Positions 54,892 to 63,822 are shown, counted from the first letter of the stretch. The stretch is 64,000 nucleotides of DNA from Bacillus sp. USDA818B3_A (GCF_009928415.1 NZ_JAABNN010000020.1:32144-96143), one strand, 5' to 3'. The notes: a model not told the origin generated them from the letters alone. Translations and numbers: made by a program.

Positions 54892-55743
54892 ATGGCATAC
54901 CCAGAAATTAAGAAAATTGATTACAATCCGTCTTTAAAAGGCCTGGCACATATATTTCCAGACATTGTCTATTCGCTTTCTCAACCGAGCGGTACGAAGA
55001 TGGCGATTATTTCTCCGCAGATCCCTGAAGGCTCGCAGGAAAAATATCCATGTATCGTATTCGTGCAAGGCAGCGGCTGGACTTTTCCAAATATATATTA
55101 TCAAATTCCACAGCTCTCACAGCTTGCTGCAAAAGGCTATGTGATTGCAACCATTACTCACCGTAACAGTTTGGACGGACACCAATGGCCTGCCTGCTTC
55201 GAGGATGTAAAAACGGCGATCCGGTTCATGCGGGCTAAGAGTGAAGAATATCATATCGATTCTGATCGAATTGGGATCTGGGGTACTTCTTCCGGAGGTA
55301 ATATGGCTTTACTAGCTGGCCTTACAGGTGATGACCCTAACTATCGAACAGAGGAATATGCCGATTTTTCTGATCAAGTTAAGTTGGTCGTGGATTGCTT
55401 TGGGCCTGCGGATTTACTAAAGCGGGAAGCTCGCCTGAACAACCCGACTCCATTAGATATCGCTCTGGCAGGTGGACATCCACGAGAAAATTTGGATGTT
55501 TTTAAGGATATGAGCCCCATTTATAAAGTGAAGGAAGGAATCGAGTATCCGCCATTCTTGCTAGTACAAGGAAATAACGATGAGCCTGTACCGTATGAGC
55601 AAAGTCTTCATATGTTTTATAAATTGTGTGACTGTGGAGCAGATGCCCAAATGATTGAAGTGGATAACGGACCGCATGAGGGTACTTTCTGGAGCCAGGA
55701 ATTATTGGATCTGATATATGGCTTTATCACCGAACGTTTATAA
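54892..55743 (+). CDS. Alpha/beta hydrolase, acetylxylan-esterase-like
   Basis: 283 residues. The oxyanion region is CIVFVQGSGWTFPNIYYQIP, the nucleophile Ser lies in IGIWGTSSGGNMALLAG (about residue 129), Asp in LVQGNNDEPVPYEQSLHMFY, and His in VDNGPHEGTFW. It is of the BD-FAE/acetyl-esterase type. No signal peptide. Being 95 bases after the GH10 gene and in the same direction, it probably removes acetyl groups from xylo-oligomers. GAGGTG precedes the ATG. Confidence 0.85.
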   Translation: MAYPEIKKIDYNPSLKGLAHIFPDIVYSLSQPSGTKMAIISPQIPEGSQEKYPCIVFVQGSGWTFPNIYYQIPQLSQLAAKGYVIATITHRNSLDGHQWPACFEDVKTAIRFMRAKSEEYHIDSDRIGIWGTSSGGNMALLAGLTGDDPNYRTEEYADFSDQVKLVVDCFGPADLLKREARLNNPTPLDIALAGGHPRENLDVFKDMSPIYKVKEGIEYPPFLLVQGNNDEPVPYEQSLHMFYKLCDCGADAQMIEVDNGPHEGTFWSQELLDLIYGFITERL

Positions 55744-55758
55744 AAGAGGATTAAAACA

Positions 55759-55813
55759 TAAACTGCATCCCCATTGTTTAGTCAAAACTAACAAAGGAGG
55801 GTGCAGTTTTTAT
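55759..55813 (+). terminator. Terminator after the esterase gene
   Basis: AAACTGCA...TGCAGTTTT arms around a loop, with T-rich end; the A-run suits the convergent minus-strand gene as well. Confidence 0.7.
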
Positions 55814-55897
55814 AAACATAATTTTACTAATTAGCTTATTGGTTTCTTTTTAATAGGTTAACGTCTTTAAACAGCCCTATATTAAAAACTTTCTACT

Positions 55898-57841
55898 CTA
55901 CTGGTTCAGGTTAATCGAGTATTTCGCAAATCCCCCGCTCGAGGGCCCCATGTATTTGATAGTTGGGAATTGGCCAAGATATTTTTGGGCATTTGGTGAT
56001 GAGTCAAAAACTGGAATGGCCGTTCCGCTAAATTTTGCAAGTGACCAGTTTTGATCGGCACTAGGATTTAACGGTTTGTGTGCTTGAATATAGTTCGTCA
56101 CAATTTGTCGGTTCTCATCTGGCGCCTTAAGCACCATTTCACCTTGATTGACCCCTGGGAAGGTGGTACTTGACGCACGATAATTATTTGTCGCCACAAT
56201 AAACCTTTGATCAGCTGTAACTGGTTTTCCTTGATAAGATAGATTGATAATCCGACTAGAACCTGCGTTGATTACATTCCCGTTTGCATCATATTTTGCA
56301 GGTTTCGTCACATCGATTTGGTACTGCACTCCATCAATCACATCAAAATTATAGGATGGAAAATCTGGATTAATTAACGGCTGTTCTCCATTACCCGCCA
56401 GATTCATTTGTTTGAATTGCCCCGCACTCATTTCCAGCCATTCTTTCAACTGGGCGCCAGTTAATAATTTTGCCTGAAGTGTATTCGGGTACAAATACAA
56501 ATCTGCCACATTTTTAATGGCCAATGTTCCTGCAGGAATGTCCGTATAATAACCAGGGCCTCCCCGTCCGCCTGCTTTAAAAGGGGCTGCCGCAGAAAGA
56601 ACGGGAATCCCTGCATACTTGGCATAGGCAGGATCTTTTAATTTCTCCAACAAATAATCCGTTTGTGCATTATTAACGATTTGTATGGAAGGATCATCCT
56701 GTACTAGTGCAAAATAGCTGTATATTGGAGCGGTTGTTTCACCGACCGGTTGATTCACATAATTGATTGTCGCCTCATGCTCTGGCTTGATGGCATTCAT
56801 TAATTGCTCATCCGTTTGTACAATGGATTGGCCTGTTGCGTCAACAATCGGCCGTAAAGATGATTTACTATCAACCACGGTCCACTTTCCCTGCTTCTTT
56901 TGTAATTGAAGATCAATCACACCAAGATGGCTTCCGAATGCCCCGGCCATTACAACCGGTTTCCCATTAATTGTGCCTTTATCGAGATTGGTATTAGGTA
57001 GATCCTTATAAAGAGGACCAGGGAAGGTGTTATGCTGATGCCCAGTGAAAACTGCATCAATATCCTTGATTTGTGTTACATAATATCCGGCATTCTCCAT
57101 GCCTGGCTGATAGGGTTCGCCGCTTATTCCAGTATGGGCAAGGGCAACGATTACATCTGCCCCTTCTTTCTTCATTAAAGGGACATATTTCTTTGCAGAC
57201 TCTACTATCGATTTGGTTTCCACTTTTCCTTCTAAGTTAGCCTTATCCCATTCCATGATTTGCGGTGGAACAAAGCCAATCACCCCAACCTTAAGCTGTT
57301 GCTTTTTCCCGCGGTTATCAACCACGCTCTTTTTTAAAATCACATATGGTTTAAAGTACGGCTCATTGGTTCCTGCCTTGAACACGTTGGCATTTACCAC
57401 AGGCATTTTTGCGTCGTTCAGTGTTTCATTTAAAAAATCGAGGCCGTAATTAAACTCATGGTTCCCAAGTGTAGTGGCATCGTACTTCAATAAATTAAAA
57501 GACCGGTACACAGGATGAACCTCACCAGGTTTTACCCCTTTCACTTTTGCCATATAGTCTCCTAATGGAGTCCCTTGAATTTCATCTCCATTATCAAACA
57601 GCATCGAATTTTTCACTTCATTTCGTGCCTGTTTGATCAAAGTTGCGGTTTTCACCAACCCCACTTTGTCATCCTGTTTGGTTTGATAATAATCGTAATT
57701 GGCCAAAAATGTATGAATATCGGTCGTTTCAAGCAAGCGTAATTGAACCGTACTGTCAGGCTTTTGGGCAAATGCTTGTCCAGGAAAGAGCTGCCCTGCC
57801 ATAACCAGTATGGACACAATCAAAATTGTAAATTGTTTCAT
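55898..57841 (-). CDS. Secreted 2',3'-cyclic-nucleotide phosphodiesterase / 5'-nucleotidase family protein
   Basis: About 647 residues with a signal peptide (MKQFTILIVSILVMAGQLFP, cleavage after AFA). Metallophosphatase motifs are LLETTDIHTFLANYDYYQTK, LFDNGDEIQGTPLGDYMAK, TTLGNHEFNYGLDFLNE and TGHQHNTFPGPL; the C-terminal substrate domain includes ARSSSTFPG-like ATNNYRASSTTFPGVNQGEM. It is CpdB-like and releases phosphate and nucleosides outside the cell. No LPxTG or other anchor is seen. AGGAGG stands 13 bases before the ATG and 10 before an adjacent TTG, so the start could be three bases earlier. Confidence 0.9.
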   Translation of the reverse strand: MKQFTILIVSILVMAGQLFPGQAFAQKPDSTVQLRLLETTDIHTFLANYDYYQTKQDDKVGLVKTATLIKQARNEVKNSMLFDNGDEIQGTPLGDYMAKVKGVKPGEVHPVYRSFNLLKYDATTLGNHEFNYGLDFLNETLNDAKMPVVNANVFKAGTNEPYFKPYVILKKSVVDNRGKKQQLKVGVIGFVPPQIMEWDKANLEGKVETKSIVESAKKYVPLMKKEGADVIVALAHTGISGEPYQPGMENAGYYVTQIKDIDAVFTGHQHNTFPGPLYKDLPNTNLDKGTINGKPVVMAGAFGSHLGVIDLQLQKKQGKWTVVDSKSSLRPIVDATGQSIVQTDEQLMNAIKPEHEATINYVNQPVGETTAPIYSYFALVQDDPSIQIVNNAQTDYLLEKLKDPAYAKYAGIPVLSAAAPFKAGGRGGPGYYTDIPAGTLAIKNVADLYLYPNTLQAKLLTGAQLKEWLEMSAGQFKQMNLAGNGEQPLINPDFPSYNFDVIDGVQYQIDVTKPAKYDANGNVINAGSSRIINLSYQGKPVTADQRFIVATNNYRASSTTFPGVNQGEMVLKAPDENRQIVTNYIQAHKPLNPSADQNWSLAKFSGTAIPVFDSSPNAQKYLGQFPTIKYMGPSSGGFAKYSINLNQ

Positions 57842-58072
57842 CAATTGGAAAAGTCCTCCTTTTTATAAAAATCCAGCAAACAAATCTATTTTTCGTCACC
57901 CAAGAAGGAAATATTACAACCCATAAAATAAAAAAGAAAATGGCATAATCGTGGGAAAACATGAAGGTTTGGAATTATTAACTCCGGCTCCTTTACCCTA
58001 TTACTCTTAGGCAGGAAATTAAATAAATAATTGTTTAGATATCTAGGGAATACTTGTAGAGGAGGTGCAAAT

Positions 58073-58561
58073 ATGAATCGAAAATTCGAAAAAAACACTT
58101 TAAGGTTATTACTACTCTTTGGAATAATTTCCTTATTATATTCAATCAGAAAACCACCAGTAAAAGATTGGTTGCTAATCTTTCTTTTTAAAGGATTTAT
58201 CTCCTCCATTTTAGACAATCTACTTGTCAAAAAGGGATATTTAAAATATCCAGTAAATTTATTTACCTCTTTTGATTATAGCTTTATATTTGATTATTTG
58301 ATTTATCCAGTAACGTGTTTATTCTATAACCAACTTACTATGAAATCGAATATATTAGGGATATTATTCAAAACTTTATATTTCAGTGTCCCAATGAGTG
58401 TGGCAGAGCATTTTTTAGAAAAACATACAAGATTAATTAAATTTAATAAGGGTTGGACCTCACTTACAAGCTTCTTTGCACTTACATTCACATTTCTTAT
58501 TTCTCGAACATTTATTGCAATTGTTCGCAAAATGAACAACAATCCTATTCCGAAGAATTAA
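58073..58561 (+). CDS. CBO0543-family membrane protein
   Basis: The ATG at 58073 follows GAGGAGGTG; 162 residues with four to five membrane segments (LLLLFGIISLLYSIRKPPVK, WLLIFLFKGFISSILDNLL, SVPMSVAEHFLEKHTRLIKF). The order and the final Trp/Thr-rich segment match CBO0543 members. Function unknown. It is a distant relative of the cassette at 25.4-26.9 kb. It begins a possible three-gene unit. Confidence 0.75.
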   Translation: MNRKFEKNTLRLLLLFGIISLLYSIRKPPVKDWLLIFLFKGFISSILDNLLVKKGYLKYPVNLFTSFDYSFIFDYLIYPVTCLFYNQLTMKSNILGILFKTLYFSVPMSVAEHFLEKHTRLIKFNKGWTSLTSFFALTFTFLISRTFIAIVRKMNNNPIPKN

Positions 58562-58622
58562 TTTTTTGAGAATTTGGTAAACATATAAATGGCAAATCCT
58601 ATTATGGAAGAGGAACTAAATA

Positions 58623-59387
58623 ATGAATCAAATCCCACCCTTTCGTAGACAAAGAGCGTATATTTCTCAATTTACTACCACACTGCTTCACTTGAAAAAT
58701 CCTTGGATTGTTGCTTTCTTTTCATTTTCCTACCCTGGATTCGGTCACTTTTTACAACACCGCTACGCATCAGCTTTTATTTTAATTCTTTGGGAATCAT
58801 TTATTAACGCGAAAGCTCACCTAAACCTCGGGATTTTTTATTCTTTACTTGGTGATTTTGAAAAAGCAAAGGAGGTACTCAATCAACAATGGTTATTTCT
58901 CTACGTGGCTATTTACATGTTTGGAATATGGGATGGTTATCGCACAACGGTTGACCTAAACAAACAATTCCTTTTAGCAGAACGGGAGAATGCTCCAATT
59001 ACAAATTTCAAAATCGGCTCTTGGGATATGAATTATTTGGATAAACGTAAACCGTGGGTTGCCATTGCATGGTCTGCATTATTTCCAGGTCTAGGACAGC
59101 TTTATCTACATAATGTGATTGCAGGATTTTTTATGTTTATTTATACCATTACCATATGTTATTTCGGAAATATCCTGGGAGCAATGAATCTAACCATGTT
59201 GGGGAGATTTGCAGAAGTAAAACAATCTCTTAATATTCAATGGCTTCTTTACTTCCCTTCCATTTACTTTTTTATTGTGTATGATGCGTATGTTTCATCT
59301 GTTGAAAATAACAAGTTATTTGAAATAGAAATGTCTAAGTATTTAAAACAAAAATACCAAGATCCAGATTATGAATTTCCTATTTGA
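58623..59387 (+). CDS. Membrane protein with an internal duplication
   Basis: 254 residues made of two similar halves: WIVAFFSFSYPGFGHFLQHR (about residue 29) with QQWLFLYVAIYMFGIWDGYR, and WVAIAWSALFPGLGQLYLHN (about 140) with IQWLLYFPSIYFFIVYDAYV. The PGxGxxxxH/N element recalls TM2-type domains. Six or so membrane segments in total. GAGG precedes the ATG. The family is not recognised further. Confidence 0.72.
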   Translation: MNQIPPFRRQRAYISQFTTTLLHLKNPWIVAFFSFSYPGFGHFLQHRYASAFILILWESFINAKAHLNLGIFYSLLGDFEKAKEVLNQQWLFLYVAIYMFGIWDGYRTTVDLNKQFLLAERENAPITNFKIGSWDMNYLDKRKPWVAIAWSALFPGLGQLYLHNVIAGFFMFIYTITICYFGNILGAMNLTMLGRFAEVKQSLNIQWLLYFPSIYFFIVYDAYVSSVENNKLFEIEMSKYLKQKYQDPDYEFPI

Positions 59388-59396
59388 AAAGCGAGC

Positions 59397-59870
59397 GTGA
59401 AAAATTTGTATGTCATTGCTACTTTTGAAAATTCCCTTTCTATTGAATTAGCCATTTCTGAACTTGAAGTCAATAGGATTCCAAAGGAACGAATTTTGGC
59501 TGCACCTCTTAACAAAAGATCAAATACCAAAAGACTTTTTGATAGCATTCATGAAGCCGATGGTGTTAGTTTATTTGACGGTCCTGCTATTTTAGGGACA
59601 TGCCTTATGCTTTTGGGTGCTATTTATGGGTTTGTATTCAAGTGGGGACCTATTATATGGGGAATTATTGGTGCAGTAAGTGGGTTGATACTAGGCTTTC
59701 TTATTAAATTGCTGTTGGTGAAAAAAAGTGAAAAGGGGTTTAAAAAAATGACATCTGAAATTGTTCTCATGATTCGGTGCGAAGATCATCAATGGGAAAT
59801 GATCCAACAAGTTTTATGGAAAAATTCAGCACTTGGCATTACTAAAATAGATAATACACGTACTTATTGA
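59397..59870 (+). CDS. Hypothetical membrane protein (GTG start)
   Basis: 157 residues. An N-terminal 60-residue soluble part (MKNLYVIATFENSLSIELAI, then SELEVNRIPKERILAAPL) resembles small sensor/ACT-like folds; two membrane segments follow (AILGTCLMLLGAIYGFVF and WGIIGAVSGLILGFLIKLLL), then a soluble tail with IVLMIRCEDHQWEMI. It starts 9 bases after the preceding stop, so it is part of the same unit. Function unknown. Confidence 0.7.
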   Translation: MKNLYVIATFENSLSIELAISELEVNRIPKERILAAPLNKRSNTKRLFDSIHEADGVSLFDGPAILGTCLMLLGAIYGFVFKWGPIIWGIIGAVSGLILGFLIKLLLVKKSEKGFKKMTSEIVLMIRCEDHQWEMIQQVLWKNSALGITKIDNTRTY

Positions 59871-59958
59871 AAAAGAGAGCGCGATTGGATATTATTCTGA
59901 GCTTACTAGGTCAAAAGAAAAGTGAAACCTCCATTTTCTTTGATTACAGGAATGCTGT

Positions 59959-60408
59959 TTATTTTAATAACCATTCATATTGAATATCAGGTAAATTCTC
60001 TTCATTTTCGTGTCCTCTACCAATGATTTTAAACCCATTCTTTTCATAAAATCGTTGTGCATTTTCATTTACTTCAAATGTATATAATGTTAATCTCCCA
60101 CTTGATTTTGCTTTTACATTATCTAGTAATGTTTGACCTATACCAATTCCTTGATAATCTATATGAACATAAAGTTGGCTTATTTCCGTTTCATTAGACG
60201 CAATCATTCCAACTACTCTATCGTTAATTAACGCTAAATTTATTTGAAACTGTTTAGGTAATATATTATTTAAAAAGTAAACGTGATTTTCAAAGCTATG
60301 AATTTCTTTCTGACCAATTGCCTGTTCCTTACTATCTTGCCACATTTTCACTGTTTGTTCAGCGTACTTGGGATTATACTGAGTAATTATGATTTTGTGT
60401 TGGTTCAA
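59959..60408 (-). CDS. GNAT family N-acetyltransferase
   Basis: 149 residues with the acetyl-CoA motif ISQLYVHIDYQGIGIGQTLL (residues about 75-95) and YTFEVNENAQRFYEKNGFKI, the GNAT core. The substrate is unknown; the size suits small-molecule or protein acetylation. Single gene, with GGGGG before the ATG. Confidence 0.88.
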   Translation of the reverse strand: MNQHKIIITQYNPKYAEQTVKMWQDSKEQAIGQKEIHSFENHVYFLNNILPKQFQINLALINDRVVGMIASNETEISQLYVHIDYQGIGIGQTLLDNVKAKSSGRLTLYTFEVNENAQRFYEKNGFKIIGRGHENEENLPDIQYEWLLK

Positions 60409-60440
60409 AACATTACCCCCTCAATTATGGATTACTACTG

Positions 60441-60767
60441 TTAGACATTTATCAGCTTTCTAACTAAAAACCTTATAGTTTGAATAGAGACCATAATCGT
60501 TAAAGATATTATTAATATTGAAAGAATATAATTAAAAACTAGTAAATCGGTTGTATTTTCCTGGGGATTAAGTAACCCTAATGTCAAAGGAAAGTCATCT
60601 ACCATAGGCGTTAAAGATGTGTGTTGTTCAATTATAGGTAGTGGGAAACCAAGTCTATGATAGGATAAATCATAAGAATTTGAAACAATAATCGTATCAA
60701 AAATAGGAGAAATCGAAACTGCAAGCCATCCAAAAATTAAAGAAATAAAAAAAATACATCTATTCAT
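60441..60767 (-). CDS. Hypothetical membrane protein
   Basis: The ATG at 60767 follows AAAGGGAG; 108 residues. An N-terminal membrane segment or signal (MNRCIFFISLIFGWLAVSIS), an exposed middle rich in Pro/Thr, and a C-terminal membrane segment (FNYILSILIISLTIMVSI). No recognised family. Confidence 0.65.
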   Translation of the reverse strand: MNRCIFFISLIFGWLAVSISPIFDTIIVSNSYDLSYHRLGFPLPIIEQHTSLTPMVDDFPLTLGLLNPQENTTDLLVFNYILSILIISLTIMVSIQTIRFLVRKLINV

Positions 60768-60922
60768 TGGTATACTCCCTTTGGCTATTCGCAACTAAAT
60801 TTTACATTGAATTTTATGTATGTAAATTAAAACCATATAAGGTTTTATTGCACTGCTGCCTCTTGAAAAATGCCCTTTTTTACATCCAGTCCTTTAAGGA
60901 AGCCCCCGTTAGCTGAAGAATT

Positions 60923-61261
60923 TTATGCGGTTGGCATGGCTAATATTTCAGATTGAAGAATTAAGGCAGTTAAACCTTTTTCACTTCCGCTAGCGTGACC
61001 TTCACCTTTGTCCCAAAATACACCTTCACCACTTTTTAGCGTTATTCTAGTATTATCTTCTCCCTCAATCCAGCCCTCACCTTGAATTACTATAAAAAGC
61101 TGTGGCACTGGTGCTTTGTGATAACCTACAATACCACCTTGTTCAATATCAATAAAACCTATATTGGTCGGTTCCTCTGTTTTTAAAATTTTTAAATATA
61201 ATGCTGAAACAGAATTATAATTACTGATTCTTTGGCCTACTCCAACTTTAAACAATTGCAC
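60923..61261 (-). CDS. Cupin-domain protein
   Basis: 112 residues in a single small beta-barrel: YHKAPVPQLFIVIQGEGWIE, then ITLKSGEGVFWDKGEGHASG. Only one of the usual metal-binding His positions is clear in the first motif (YHKAPVPQ), with a later His (GEGHA). Function open. Transcribed alone, with AGGGGGG upstream. Confidence 0.8.
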   Translation of the reverse strand: MQLFKVGVGQRISNYNSVSALYLKILKTEEPTNIGFIDIEQGGIVGYHKAPVPQLFIVIQGEGWIEGEDNTRITLKSGEGVFWDKGEGHASGSEKGLTALILQSEILAMPTA

Positions 61262-61325
61262 TAATAATCCCCCCTAAATTATTTCCATATTACGTTTTTT
61301 GATAACTTACCAAACTATGCAATTT

Positions 61326-61637
61326 CTAAAATAGGTACCATCCTCCAACATCCCAAATAAATTGATAATAAAAATAATAAATAACCAATAAGGTATTAAG
61401 GGTAAGAGATAAATGAGAAATAAATGGCTTAACTATATACTTTTTAATGAAAATTAATAGTAATGAGTTAATTAACACTGGTACTAATGTAAACCACATT
61501 CTTTCATCCCATATGGAAACCGTATTCGGGACTAACCACACTATGAGTTGGTCCGATATTTGTGCAATAACGGAAAATATGAGAAGTAACCAAAATAAGG
61601 ATTGTACAACATTGTTCTTATTTACAAAACTACTCAC
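61326..61637 (-). CDS. Hypothetical membrane protein
   Basis: A GTG at 61637 behind AAAAGGTG gives 103 residues; the frame extends to 61706 without a ribosome site. Three membrane segments (LFWLLLIFSVIAQISDQLIV, MWFTLVPVLINSLLLIFI, LNTLLVIYYFYYQFIW). Ends VGGWYLF. No recognised family. Confidence 0.6.
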   Translation of the reverse strand: MSSFVNKNNVVQSLFWLLLIFSVIAQISDQLIVWLVPNTVSIWDERMWFTLVPVLINSLLLIFIKKYIVKPFISHLSLTLNTLLVIYYFYYQFIWDVGGWYLF

Positions 61638-61812
61638 ATCATTCACACCTTTTGATCGAATAAATATAACTTCAACAATAAAAGAAAAAATTCCTTTTTT
61701 GACCACCTAATTATCTAACATTTTAGTCATTCCTTTTTAACCTAACCCGTCTGTTAGTTGATCAACGATAAAAAAAAGCTGCTGGCCGCAACTCGAAGGA
61801 ACTTTGCTATGA

Positions 61813-61926
61813 TTACTTTTTCTTCAATCTTGTAGTTATATAATAATAAACAATTGCCATCCCCAAAGAGGTACCAAAAGCGGAAGAAAAGGCTGTGTCA
61901 ACATTCCAGTTATTTTTAATATCCAT
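61813..61926 (-). CDS. Candidate mini-protein with one membrane segment
   Basis: 37 codons: MDIKNNWNVDTAFSSAFGTS, LGMAIVYYYITT and a basic end RLKKK. No clear ribosome site precedes it, so it may be a remnant or false. The layout (short polar head, one hydrophobic segment, Lys tail) is like real mini-proteins. Confidence 0.35.
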   Translation of the reverse strand: MDIKNNWNVDTAFSSAFGTSLGMAIVYYYITTRLKKK

Positions 61927-61980
61927 TTTATGTTATTATTTAAAAATACAGAAAAATTCAAATAGGGGAGACAACAACAT

Positions 61981-62298
61981 ATGAAAATTACAATAAACAT
62001 CTTAATCACTTTAATCGTTTTATTGGGATTGAGCCTTGGCTTTACTTATCTTACACATGCAAAATTCATTGACTATTCATTTCTTGTTGGAATGATTGTA
62101 TCCATCATTATTTGGTTTTCTACATCTAAAGGTGGTTTTACATCACGGCTTACGGATATGACCGTTCAAGGGACAACAGGAATAAAAATGGAAGAACAGA
62201 CCTTTGAATTCAAACCTACTATTGCTTTTATCACATCACTTTCTTATACCATAATCACATTTGTTGTAATGCTATTTCATTACAGAAATTATTTTTGA
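61981..62298 (+). CDS. Hypothetical membrane protein
   Basis: 105 residues with three membrane segments (ITINILITLIVLLGLSLGFT, FLVGMIVSIIIWFST, AFITSLSYTIITFVVMLFHY). A polar loop SKGGFTSRLTDMTVQGTTGI lies between the second and third. GGGGAG precedes the ATG, and a perfect terminator follows directly, so it is a real single gene. Family not recognised. Confidence 0.78.
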   Translation: MKITINILITLIVLLGLSLGFTYLTHAKFIDYSFLVGMIVSIIIWFSTSKGGFTSRLTDMTVQGTTGIKMEEQTFEFKPTIAFITSLSYTIITFVVMLFHYRNYF

Positions 62299-62310
62299 AA
62301 ATAAGCTTCC

Positions 62311-62340
62311 AAAAGAGTCTGGGGATTTTCAGACTCTTTT
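62311..62340 (+). terminator. Rho-independent terminator
   Basis: AAAAGAGTCTG / CAGACTCTTTT, a perfect 11-bp stem with 8-base loop, 12 bases after the stop. Confidence 0.85.
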
Positions 62341-62403
62341 AATTTTCCTTTACGGTTTTTCCTTTCTAACTAAACAGCATGTAGTTAAAAAAGAAACATT
62401 CTA

Positions 62404-62670
62404 TTATGTGTGTAAAACAGTATTAACCCAATATTTTGCATTCTCTGAGTCTTTTTTCTTAACAGAAACGACATATTGTGTTTCGAAATTACTGTTCATT
62501 CCAGCACTTCCAAAGTTTCCTCTATTTGTACCTTGTCTCAACCATTGACTTGAACGGTTAATAACTTTGTAGGTATACTTAATGCCCTTACTCGTTTAAA
62601 TTCCTCTTACTTTTGATAATTCTCCCATTGAATATCCAACGTAAATCTCTTCTTTATTAAAGAAAAACAT
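62404..62670 (-). pseudogene. Small gene interrupted by an in-frame stop
   Basis: From an ATG at 62670 (TGGGGG before it) the frame reads MFFFNKEEIYVGYSMGELSK, VRGI, then TAA at 62596-62598 (codon 25), and continues in the same frame TSKGIKYTYKVINRSSQWLR, with EFETQYVV-like NFETQYVVSVKKKDSENAKY, to a TAA at 62404. The uninterrupted protein would have 88 residues and looks like a ferredoxin-like DUF2007-type signal-transducing small protein of Bacillaceae. Either it is a recent pseudogene or the stop is a base error. Confidence 0.65.
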
Positions 62671-62796
62671 ATTTATCCCCCATTAACACGCTATTTATTC
62701 CATTTTATTACATTACACTATATTACTTGAAGTAGGAATTGAAAATTTTATAGGGGAATATTATTAGAATGATTTGAAAAAACTGCCCAGATAGAT

Positions 62797-62820
62797 AAAA
62801 AAAAGGCTGCCGCAGCAACC
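62797..62820 (-). terminator. Terminator of the small coiled-coil gene
   Basis: On the minus strand GGTTGC-TGCG-GCAGCC is followed by eight T. Nearly the same as 38169-38190. Confidence 0.75.
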
Positions 62821-62886
62821 CAGTTAAAAAAATTTACCTTTGCAAACAAATAAGTCAAGAACGCCAACGGGGGCGCTCCCATTCTT

Positions 62887-63015
62887 TTATTGCTTTTTCA
62901 ATTCATTAACAATTTCATTAATGCGTTTTTCTACTTCATAAAGGTTCTGTTGCATCCGTTCACGCCGGCTGGTCAAGACCTGTAATTCTTTTTTTAATTC
63001 CTCTGTTTTGCTCAT
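62887..63015 (-). CDS. Small coiled-coil protein (42 residues)
   Basis: MSKTEELKKELQVLTSRRER, then MQQNLYEVEKRINEIVNELK and KQ. It is fully charged and helical with a heptad pattern, so it is probably a dimeric coiled coil. The ribosome site GGGGGG lies 5 bases before the ATG, and a terminator follows within 70 bases. Small proteins of this sort are frequent in Bacillaceae, without known role. Confidence 0.68.
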   Translation of the reverse strand: MSKTEELKKELQVLTSRRERMQQNLYEVEKRINEIVNELKKQ

Positions 63016-63133
63016 GATTTCCCCCCTGCTGATGATTATTATATATCATTAGTATGCTAGTAGTCACCTGCCTCAAACAAGGAAGAAAATGTCTGCCTGA
63101 TGAAATTGTTATTATCTAGAGTATGGGAAATAT

Positions 63134-63271
63134 ATGAAACTGATCAAAGAATTGAGGGCTTTTGTTATTCAAGGCTTATTAGGTCATGAAATAAGTGAAA
63201 CTATCCGGATTTATGCGCAATTAAGAGGAAGCATTAGAAAGGAACATTATAGGAAGTATTTTTACCATTAA
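63134..63271 (+). CDS. Candidate small basic protein (45 residues)
   Basis: MKLIKELRAFVIQGLLGHEI, SETIRIYAQLRGSIRKEHYR and KYFYH. GGGAAA is a weak ribosome site, but a strong terminator begins 4 bases after the stop. The region around GLLGHEISET resembles the decayed sequence at 59895-59930 at DNA level. Could be a remnant of a larger gene. Confidence 0.38.
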   Translation: MKLIKELRAFVIQGLLGHEISETIRIYAQLRGSIRKEHYRKYFYH

Positions 63272-63274
63272 AAT

Positions 63275-63300
63275 AAGCAACGCAATCGCGTTGCTTTATT
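63275..63300 (+). terminator. Rho-independent terminator
   Basis: AAGCAACGC-AATC-GCGTTGCTT stem, then TATT. Confidence 0.7.
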
Positions 63301-63345
63301 GCACTTTTGCAGCCCATTAACTTAAGTACAACATTCACAATTTCA

Positions 63346-63822
63346 TTAATTTTGGTTAGACTCTTTAGAGATAGCTTGTTCTACTAATAATTGATAAATA
63401 TAAATAATGATTGCCATAGAAACAGACAATATGAAAAAATGTTTAGGTCTCATTTTTTTAAACTCAAAAACCCCAACCTTGGTGAAGAATTTTACAAGAG
63501 GAAATGAAAAGATTAAATCGATTATAATATTGGTTGTAAGATATTTAAAAAAGTTTCCGAAGGTTAATTTAAATACCCATATGGTTGTAATAAAAAAAAG
63601 CCCAAGTAAATATGAAAGATCCAGCCGATTATTTGGAAATAAAGGATTTTTAACCTTCCACCATTTATTATTGTCAGCCGTCTCACTTAAAAGTCCGAAA
63701 AAATAACCAATAAAAGTCGCAACTGGCATAAAGCGAATAAAGGTATTCTTACCGATTAAAGGGATTGTCAACCAAGGTATGGCCAATGTGCAAATTGAAA
63801 GTGTTTTTCTTTTGTTTATCAT
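63346..63822 (-). CDS. Hypothetical membrane protein
   Basis: The ATG at 63822 lies 5 bases after GGAGG; 158 residues. Four membrane segments: TLSICTLAIPWLTIPLIG, FMPVATFIGYFFGLLSET, LDLSYLLGLFFITTIWVFKL and HFFILSVSMAIIIYIYQLLV. NNKWWKVKNPLFPNNRLDLS is a distinctive aromatic loop. It may be a remote CBO0543-like protein. No function known. Confidence 0.72.
   Translation of the reverse strand: MINKRKTLSICTLAIPWLTIPLIGKNTFIRFMPVATFIGYFFGLLSETADNNKWWKVKNPLFPNNRLDLSYLLGLFFITTIWVFKLTFGNFFKYLTTNIIIDLIFSFPLVKFFTKVGVFEFKKMRPKHFFILSVSMAIIIYIYQLLVEQAISKESNQN

Noticed and set aside
59895..59935. Second copy of the small ORF at 63134-63271
   Set aside because: Only about 27 bases are similar and the frame is short; too weak for a repeat call.
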